Source: Chromera velia
Taxonomy: Eukaryota; Sar; Chromeraceae
DNA: 37,841 nt
NCBI GenBank assembly: GCA_018398765.1
Contig: JAHBMJ010001036.1
Coordinates: 1-37,841, forward strand
Reading direction: 5' to 3'
The notes under the pieces were generated by a model. The model made no database searches. It saw only the letters and a list, made by a program, of their open reading frames with translations, and was not told the origin of the DNA. Both the position numbers and the translations under genes were made by a program. The first letter of the stretch is position 1, and each line of letters begins with the position of its first letter. Shown piece by piece: positions 31,401 to 37,841 of this stretch.

Positions 31401-34400
31401 TGGGTATCGTGGGGGGAATTTCACTCTGGCGGTCAGTCGTTCTTCCTTGCACGTACGCTTTCTCTCTGCCGATGATTACAGTGTTGGGCATTCACTGTAT
31501 GAGGCTTTGCCCATTCCTTTCTTCCCATTTTCGTACTGAAGATTGTTTCCTTGGCCTGCCATCCCTATCCATCACTCTGTTTCAATGTCTTTCCTCCATT
31601 TGCTGCTCACATCCGCCCGGCCTGCCGTCCTTCTGTTTGTTTCATTCCGGCCAGCTTTGATCACACAGAGCTTTCTCTCCTTTGTTCTGACTGCAGGATT
31701 ACGGACAAGACTGTAAAGGGACTCAAAAACAATGTCTGCGTCCAGATCTTGCGGAAGATATTCTACACAGCCGATGACAAACAACTGCGGGCAGCACTGG
31801 GTATCGTGGGGGGAATTTCACTCTGGCGGTCAGTCGTTCTTCCTTGCACGTACGCTTTCTCTCTGCCGATGATTACAGTGTTGGGCATTCACTGTATGAG
31901 GCTTTGCCCATTCCTTTCTTCCCATTTTCGTACTGAAGATTGTTTCCTTGGCCTGCCATCCCTATCCATCACTCTGTTTCAATGTCTTTCCTCCATTTGC
32001 TGCTCACATCCGCCCGGCCTGCCGTCCTTCTGTTTGTTTCATTCCGGCCAGCTTTGATCACACAGAGCTTTCTCTCCTTTGTTCTGACTGCAGGATTACG
32101 GACAAGACTGTAAAGGGACTCAAAAACAATCTCTGCGTCCAGATCTTGCGGAAGATATTCTACACAGCCGATGACAAACAACTGCGGGCAGCACTGGGTA
32201 TCGTGGGGGGAATTTCACTCTGGCGGTCAGTCGTTCTTCCTTGCACGTACGCTTTCTCTCTGCCGATGATTACAGTGTTGGGCATTCACTGTATGAGGCT
32301 TTGCCCATTCCTTTCTTCCCATTCTCCTCCTAGAAATTCGGTCTTCCTCCCTGCCTGATTGCCTTCTGAATTTCGGTCTTCCTCCCTGCCTGATTGCCTT
32401 CTGAAAGTCGGTCTTCCTCCCTGCCTGATTGCCTTCTGAATTTCGGTCTTCCTCCCTGCTTGAATGCCTTCTGAATTTCGGTCTTCCTCCCTGCTTTTCT
32501 TGCTGTTTGAATACTGCTTGCAGTCATCCAAAATGGCTTGTGTCAGCGGATTTCTGGCACTGCTTTCTTGACGCGTTGGGGGAGGAGATCCGCTCCCTGA
32601 AGAGAGACCACGAGCGTCTTCTCTTGCTCTATGCGACTCTGAAGGCAAATGCCTTGAAGGCGAATGGGGAGGTTTATGCAGAGAGTTCGATTGAGCAGTT
32701 GGCAGGGTTTTTGAGGAAGAAAGAGATCTTTGGGGGGGTCGCGCATCCCAGCTATCTCCATCATACGTTGCAGCTGGTGGAGGAAATGGAACGAAAGGAG
32801 TCCCAGTCCCCCCCCCTCCCCCCTCTGACCATCGAGGTTGTTCCTGGTCTGATGCACTCCTGCAAAAGCACGGACGGCTTCGCCGTGAATGCAGCGGCAA
32901 GGATGTCAGACGAGGGAGTAGATTTTGATGAGCTCGCACTGAATTTGTCGAATGTTGTGCACGAAGCGATCGACGTAGAAAAAGTGAAAGAAAAGCTTTC
33001 GACGGAGAAGGGGTTGAGGATAGTATCCAGGGCTGCAACCATGGCAGCGATGGTGGACAGGTGGGCACAGCTGTGCCATGACGCTGTAGACCCAGCGGCA
33101 CAGAATGTGCTGGCGTTGGCGTCGCGCTTTCGTCGACTGGCGTATTGTCGGGAAGGCTATTCAGTAGAGAGGAGCCTCGACCTCTCTATGTCTGCCTTAC
33201 TGCTCACCGGAATGCTGCACCTCCTTCTCCCCGTCTCAGTGAGTGGGATTTCACACGTGCTGAACATTCTTGTTTTAGCAAAATTCTACAGAGAAGAAAA
33301 GATCCCCCTTTTCATGTTGGAAGAAGGCAGAATGGAGCAGCTGTTTTCTATGTGTGTCAAACTGCGAACGAGAGGAAATAGAATGAACGACCTTTTTGAC
33401 AAAGAGGTTGCAAAAGAATTTTACAAAGAGTTGGAGGAGATGGTTCCTGACTATATTGAGCGGTCAGGGGCCAACGGAGATTGCGCAGGTATCCCTCCTG
33501 CTTTTCAGAGCCCAGGTGAACCTCTCTGTGTGTATGATATGCACAGCTGCCTCCTGCATCCTTCAACGGCACACTGGGTTGGAAAAGGGGAAAGAGGAAC
33601 AGAGAGAAAGCAAATCAAGCCAGAGGACAAGAGCAATTTGTGTGCTGCACTCCGGGGTCGGATTGCCCAGGCTGAATCACTGTTTTTGTCGGAAGGGAAG
33701 GGGGAAGATATCCAGTTCCTTGTAGGAGGAGAGGAGGGCTCCAACCCGATGACTTTTGTGAGCGAATTGTGTCCAGGGAACCCATACGAGAAGGTTTATG
33801 CAATTCGTTTTGCTTGCGCTCCGACCAGGCAGGCTGACGCTCCCGTTCTGCACATTCCCCTTTGTGCATGCGAAGCAAATCGGTCAAAAGGGCCAAAGCG
33901 TCTGCCGTATGAGAAAGTGCCCCGTTATCCGATCTCCTCTCTCTTTCTCAGGCAGAGTCTTTCCGTTCGTTCACAGCAGCAGAAGTACACAGCAGGTTCC
34001 CATCCCACCCCCCGTCTTGGCGACATGTGATTGAGCGGAAGGCTCTCAGCTTTGTTGGTGAAGGGGGCAAGAGTAAGAGTGCAACTGCCAGTGAAAAAGC
34101 AGCTTTGCAGGAGGTGGGGGGGACTGTGACAGCAGACACGAATTCCCTCTTGTGCACCACGGAAGACATGAAGAGAGAATTGGAGCGACGTAGAGACGAA
34201 CAGGCAGTTGAGGAAGAAGAAGAAGAGATGGAGGAAGAGGAGAGAGGAGGGAGAAAAAAGAACAGGTGGTGGCAGCATTTCAATGAAGAAAAGCATGCGC
34301 ATTTCGTGCACAAGCTCCCATCTATATGCCAAAAGAGAAGAATGGCAACAGAGAAGAATGCCTATGCCATCGTTCTGCTGAGAAACAAGTTGTTTACAAA

Positions 34401-34980
34401 GCTGTCAAGAAACGGGCTTGTGTCCCGCTCGACTCCCCTGGATTTGATTTTCAAGTGCGACGAAGAGGGGTGGAAACCAATGGCAGCAAAGAGAGGGGAC
34501 TGCCCTATTTACGGGTGGTTTGGGCAGAAAGAGAGACGCTCCAACTGGAGTCGGGAAAAATTGTACGTTGTAGGGTTTCGGTTGGAGACAGATGTCGTGG
34601 CAGTGTTTGAAGACACTGACGCCCTCTTCTTCAGCCCAAATCAGCAAGAGATTGGAAGCCGACCGTCTGATCGTCAATTTACTCTAGAAGGGGTAGTTGC
34701 CATGGCCCGTACATTTCGAGAGCACGCACAAAAACACCCCCAAAATGAAAGAGTCCAGTGGGCTTTTCAACAGCTCGGGTCGTGGCTGAAAGAGCCTCCT
34801 GCAAAAGAAGATCTTTCTTTGTGGTCCCTCGCACCTTTGCGGGGTGTGCGGGAAGTGTTTCCAGACTTCGACATCAAAAAGTGGCCAAGAGAAGCCGAAG
34901 ACAGTGGCGAGGTCTTCTTTTCCCAAATTTCTGCAGAAGAAAGGGCGCAAATGAAAAAAGAGTTCATTCCTCGTGATTGA
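28423..34980 (+). CDS. Gene A: multi-exon protein with a tandemly repeated 44-residue exon
   Basis: Exon 1 (28423-28535) starts MFRGSVYAYKGGQETAIGFQ and ends in phase 2 at GCATG|GTACGT. The next exon (132 nt, read ITDKTVKGLKNNVCVQILRK ... GISLWR) is present at 28802-28933, 29199-29330, 29596-29727, 29993-30124 and 30390-30521, and after the N at 31300-31431, 31697-31828 and 32094-32225. The last copy has one Val-to-Leu change. All boundaries are phase 2, so any number of copies keeps frame. The following exon starts at 32524 (acceptor tgcttgcag, joining R-HPKWLVSADFWHCFLDALG). It runs to an intron ending at 33951 (ctctctttctcag), with a possible donor GAAG|GTTTATG at 33794. The last exon (33952-34980) contains an acidic coiled coil (VEEEEEEMEEEERGG) and ends in TGA. 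A truncated second copy of the 32524 exon lies at 30785-31141. No known domain recognised; no signal peptide or membrane segment is evident. Confidence 0.68.
28536..30784 (+). repeat. 397-bp tandem repeat: exon plus introner-type intron, first block
   Basis: Five exon copies are separated by essentially identical 265-nt introns. The core phrase ctgccgatgattacagtgtt recurs at 28571, 28968, 29365, 29762, 30159 and 30556, exactly 397 bp apart. The final intron (30522-30784) switches after the core from the standard tail to 35-bp minisatellite units (about 30627-30760). Confidence 0.95.
30785..31141 (+). pseudogene. Truncated duplicate of gene A exon (HPKW exon)
   Basis: Nearly identical to 32524-32880. 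It stops abruptly at the N in 31142, mid-exon, after CKSTDG. The intron before it differs from the later copy in the number and sequence of its 35-mers, so the two are not simply the same sequence entered twice. Confidence 0.8.
31142..31142. other. Ambiguous base N at a sequence junction
   Basis: The only N in the window. To the left is exon sequence ending acggctt; to the right the sequence resumes in the middle of a gene A intron (agattgtttcc). It marks a contig join or an unresolved duplication breakpoint. Confidence 0.9.
31143..32523 (+). repeat. 397-bp exon-intron tandem repeat, second block
   Basis: Three further exon copies (31300, 31697, 32094), with core phrases at 31466, 31863 and 32260. 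The last intron (32226-32523) again carries 35-bp units (about 32335-32495), here about five instead of three or four. Confidence 0.95.
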
Positions 34981-35659
34981 AATCCTTGCTTGAGACACTT
35001 CTCGCAGTGGATCACTTTGTAAATATACTGTGACTTGATTGATTGATTGATTGCAATATTGATTTATTGATTGATAGGTTTTTGAATAATAAATAATAGC
35101 AATTAAAATAAATGTTGCTCAAAATAAATGAATTCCACAATTAGTTATCAAATAATTTTATTTTCTATATATATTTTAGGGTGAATGTTCATGCTGTACG
35201 TAAACAGTTATGTGTCTTATATGTCTTATTTCAAATATGTTAGCTTACAGTTGATATTATAGAATTTTTAAAAAAAAAGTATATTAAATTTTAATTAATT
35301 CCTACATATTAATTGCTTACCAAAAAAAAAATGAAAATGATTTTATCAAAAAATCAGGATCTCTACATATACATTGACGAGCCTAATTGTACTATTTATA
35401 AATAACATGCATCATTTACTAGGCTTTCTATGCTTTCCTAGGCCTCTTCTACAAAGTTTTAACATTATTTAGACATAGTTTAACATTGTTTTAACCCTTT
35501 TTGATGTGTTTGAATGTTGAGTTCCCTGACCATTGCGTAGAGTGCCTTCAATCCAAGACAAGCTGACAGAGAGCGGCAAGGAAGAAGCACACAGGTCGGA
35601 ACCTCATGCAATTCAAACACACACACACCCCTTCCCTTAATTCCCCTTCCCTCCCTCAA
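34981..35659. other. AT-rich intergenic spacer between convergent genes A and B
   Basis: Long A/T runs and a gattgattgattgattg repeat at about 35037-35075. No coding frame. It separates the 3' ends of gene A and gene B and presumably contains both polyadenylation regions. I cannot place the signals. Confidence 0.6.
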
Positions 35660-35747
35660 AGCAAAATCGCTCCCTCACCCTCCTCCTCTTCTGCCTGCGA
35701 CTCCTCCTGCGCTTGGACCCCGGACATCGTGTTCAGAGTGCTGCCCA

Positions 35748-37653
35748 TCAGAGAGGAGAAGGCTGACGCTGACCCCTGTGCGGCAGCCGCCCTCTGTGAG
35801 ACTGTGACTCCGGCAAGGGAGCCAGCTCAGGCGCGCCGGCCTGAGGGAGGAGCGGACTAAGGACGGTGCCAAGAAAAGATGCAACTGTTTTTGTGCCTTC
35901 GGGATTTTTAGCCATCCAATCCATGCTAGCGGGAGTCAGCAGAGGGGACAGAATCGAGGCCAAGGGGGAGGCCTGCGGGAGGAAGAGTGGGGAGGCCTCC
36001 TCCCCTGCTGGGACGCCCTTTGAAGATGACGAAGGCTGCTCGGAAGAAGAAGAAGAAGACGCGAATGAGGGAGGGGCTGGCTGTTGCTTCTGCTTCTTTA
36101 TTTTCGATACCTCCTCCTCCATGACTGCCTTCCGCTTCTCCCCCAACCTCTCGTTGTTCATGTTCTCGGAGAACTTGGAATATTCCGCGACGAAGCCAGA
36201 GAAAAAGAGGTACCTGTCGTACGCTTGGAACAAAAGGACTGTCTTCCACTCTTCCTCTGTTTCGAATCCTTCTCTCTGCAGATAAACAGAGGACCATTGG
36301 CAGCAGATGCACGAACATATGTGAAGAGATGTCTGCGTAGACAGAGAAAACGGATGTAGGCCCGTAGCGGAGTAAATCAACCAACCAGGAATTGGGGGTC
36401 CTCCCAGATTCGCTCGAGCCACTCAGCATGGTCTGTCTCCAACAGAGAAACTTTGGGCACAGTTCTCGAAATCTGCATTCAAACAGGGAGCAAGGAAGAC
36501 CGACTTTCAGAGGGCATTCAGGCAGGGAGGAAGACCGACTTTCAGAGGGCATTCAGGCAGGGAGGAAGACCGAAATTCAGAAGCCAATCAGGCAGGGAGG
36601 AAGACCGACTTTCAGAAGGCAATCAGGCAGGGAGGAAGACCGAATTTCTAAGAGGAGAATGGGAAGAAAGGAATGGGCAAAGCCTCATACAGTGAATGCC
36701 CAACACTGTAATCATCGGCAGAGAGAAAGCGATCCTTCATTCACCCACCTGCCCGTCTGCAGTCTGCGTCACCTTTTCAGTGTACAGGTTCCCATTCCAT
36801 GTGAGTCCGAACACTTTGGTCGATTTGTCGTTGAGCTTGCCCCTCACCGGGTCCACCTTTGAGGCGACGTGCTTGAGGTCTCCCGAAACATGGCCGAAGC
36901 CGTACAGGAAATTGAAGTTGCTGTCGAAAGTCTGCAAGGGAGACTCTGCCTCATCGGGATGGAGCCTGGAATCGCCAAAGATAAGATCCCCGAACACAGC
37001 GAAGATGGCTGATCTGCTGAGATCACCTTTCCTCTCCTCCCTCTGCTGTTTTGAAGTTGCCGTCTTCTGCCAGATGGCCTCTCTAAGTGCGTTTTGCCTC
37101 ATACGGAAAAACTTGGCCCCCGCCTCCTGCACCACAAACGTATCCATTCAAGCAGGGAGGAAGCGGGAGGAAGTCTGAAATTCGGAAGGCATTCAAGCAG
37201 GCAGGAAGGCCGAAGTTCTGGTGGGAAATGGAAAGAAAGGGATGGGCAAAGCCTCATACAGTGAATGCCCAACACTGTAATCATCGGCAGACTTAGCACC
37301 GAAGGACGCACCGTGAAGAAGTTGATGCGCGCTTGTCCTTCATCCTGCTCCCTCGAGGGGACGTCCAGGCCCTGAGTGACCACTGCAACAATCTGTTGGA
37401 ACCGCCAGAGCATCAGAATCATAAACGAGTAGAGGAAGTAGAATGAAAGGATGCGAACTGTCCTCTTAGCCTCGGGAGCGTTCGGGCCTGGCGCACACAA
37501 AAAAACGCTCATGACGCAATGGAGAAGCTTGCCTTTTCCCTGCGAGGCAGCGCCTTTCTTTATTTTTTCTGCTCCAGTCTTTTTCTCCGCTTTTTCTTCT
37601 CTCTCTCCAAACTGCGAGGCGATTCCCGTAAAAGCATTTGCAAAGGCAGCCAT
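35748..37653 (-). CDS. Gene B: four-exon gene, one predicted membrane segment, function unknown
   Basis: Exon 1 is 37653-37312 (114 codons, MAAFANAFTGIASQFGEREE...), exon 2 is 37126-36749 (126 codons), exon 3 is 36472-36386 (29 codons) and exon 4 is 36275-35748 (176 codons including TGA). All junctions are phase 0 with GT-AG sites (ACG|GTGCGT, CAG|GTGGGT, CTG|GTTGGT), giving 444 residues. Residues ~65-92 (VRILSFYFLYSFMILMLWRF...) are one strong hydrophobic segment after a Lys-rich N-terminus. Exon 3 reads ISRTVPKVSLLETDHAEWLE; exon 4 has ETEEEWKTVLLFQAYDRYLF, a basic KIKKQKQQ patch and a Ser-rich linker. Near 35840 another frame becomes protein-like (LAGVTVSQRAAAAQG...) and ends in TGA at about 35658. 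The C-terminus may therefore be misread because of a small intron or indel. Introns 1 and 2 are introner-like; intron 3 is not. No family recognised. Confidence 0.66.
36473..36748 (-). repeat. Introner-like intron 2 of gene B
   Basis: 276-nt intron. From about 27 nt after the donor it matches the gene A intron core (ctgccgatgattacagtgtt ... ttcctttcttcccatt), then 'ctcctcttagaaattcgg', then about four to five 35-bp units, then the acceptor gtttgaatgcag. It matches gene A introns 30522-30784 and 32226-32523 in layout, but on the opposite chromosome strand. Confidence 0.9.
37127..37311 (-). repeat. Introner-like intron 1 of gene B
   Basis: 185-nt intron. The shared core starts 21 nt after the donor (GTGCGTCC...). 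It is followed by two to three diverged 35-mer units, including ttcggccttcctgcctgc, the variant typical of the 0.56-2.7 kb array, and the acceptor gtttgtggtgcag. It thus links both variants of the minisatellite family. Confidence 0.9.
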
Positions 37654-37841
37654 GGCTGCCTAGCTGCCAGGGCTGCCCAGCTGTCAAGACACTCGAACAA
37701 GAAGGCAGAATTAAATCAATCGATCGATCAGTCAATCAATGCGCACTGACAAGGAGAGAAGTTATCGATATTGAACGATCAACCTATAAGACAAGTCTGT
37801 ACCAGGTGCATGGGTGCGCCCCTGGGTACTCGGGTACACAA
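37654..37841. other. Upstream flank of gene B
   Basis: Probable promoter and 5' untranslated region of gene B. It contains an aatcaatcgatcgatcagtc-type simple repeat near 37713-37740. No other gene is seen before the window ends. Confidence 0.4.

Noticed and set aside
28656-32057. Repeated 168-residue plus-strand frames starting MACHPYPSLCFNVFPP and the matching 70-residue minus-strand frames
   Set aside because: They run across intron-exon borders of the 397-bp repeat. The real coding part is the 132-nt exon; the rest is intron core and tail, and the minus frames are antisense to the exon.
32286-33101. 271-residue minus-strand frame opposite gene A
   Set aside because: It is antisense to a well-supported exon and includes reverse-complement 35-mers at its end, so it is a shadow frame.
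33239-33278. A 40-nt GTGAGT...TTTTAG segment in gene A that looks like a tiny intron
   Set aside because: The frame is open and protein-like on both sides and through the segment, and 40 is not a multiple of three, so removing it would break the frame.

Overview
This is a eukaryotic nuclear window. It has spliceosomal GT-AG introns, balanced base composition, AT-rich intergenic stretches, microsatellites and a Ty3/gypsy chromovirus. The mix of minisatellite-filled introns and repeat-rich intergenic DNA suggests a unicellular alga or protist. A chromerid or related alveolate alga is my guess, but nothing in the window proves it.

Layout. 558-2712 is a 2.2 kb array of a 35-bp minisatellite. 3137-10193 is a nearly complete chromovirus on the minus strand, with 275-bp LTRs about 97% identical and one nonsense codon inside reverse transcriptase. 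10194-12950 is AT-rich and holds a long foldback inverted repeat (10664-11127), a tRNA-like relic and a perfect hairpin. 13095-15530 is a decayed plus-strand Gag-like frame from a second retroelement. 16122-18545 is a two-exon gene for a secreted low-complexity protein; its single large intron carries seven degenerate copies of a ~142-bp repeat. From 18.6 to 26.2 kb, exon-like fragments with good splice sites lie on both strands. Minus-strand exons encode membrane-protein-like and coiled-coil pieces; a plus-strand gene ends at 23789 and converges on a minus-strand gene ending at 24005. 26438-26509 is another tRNA-like relic, followed by an array of palindromic 25-mers (26770-27096) and a minus-strand coiled-coil frame (27176-28018).

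28423-37653 holds the most interesting part: two convergent genes of unknown function, called A (plus, 28423-34980) and B (minus, 37653-35748). Several of their introns are homologous to each other. Each such intron has a ~65-bp core starting 20-35 nt after the 5' splice site; many then carry 35-bp units related to the 0.56-2.7 kb array and run into the 3' splice site. All copies lie in the sense orientation of their host gene, so they look like introner elements (mobile introns). In gene A, a symmetrical 132-nt phase-2 exon plus its introner-type intron is repeated in tandem with a 397-bp period (five copies, then three more after an N). This would add 44 residues per copy. Recombination between homologous introns is the simplest explanation. 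The single N at 31142 marks a duplication junction or an unmerged contig overlap, so the true copy number is uncertain.

Apart from the retroelement polyprotein, no protein could be assigned a function. Gene models are read from splice signals and frame continuity only.
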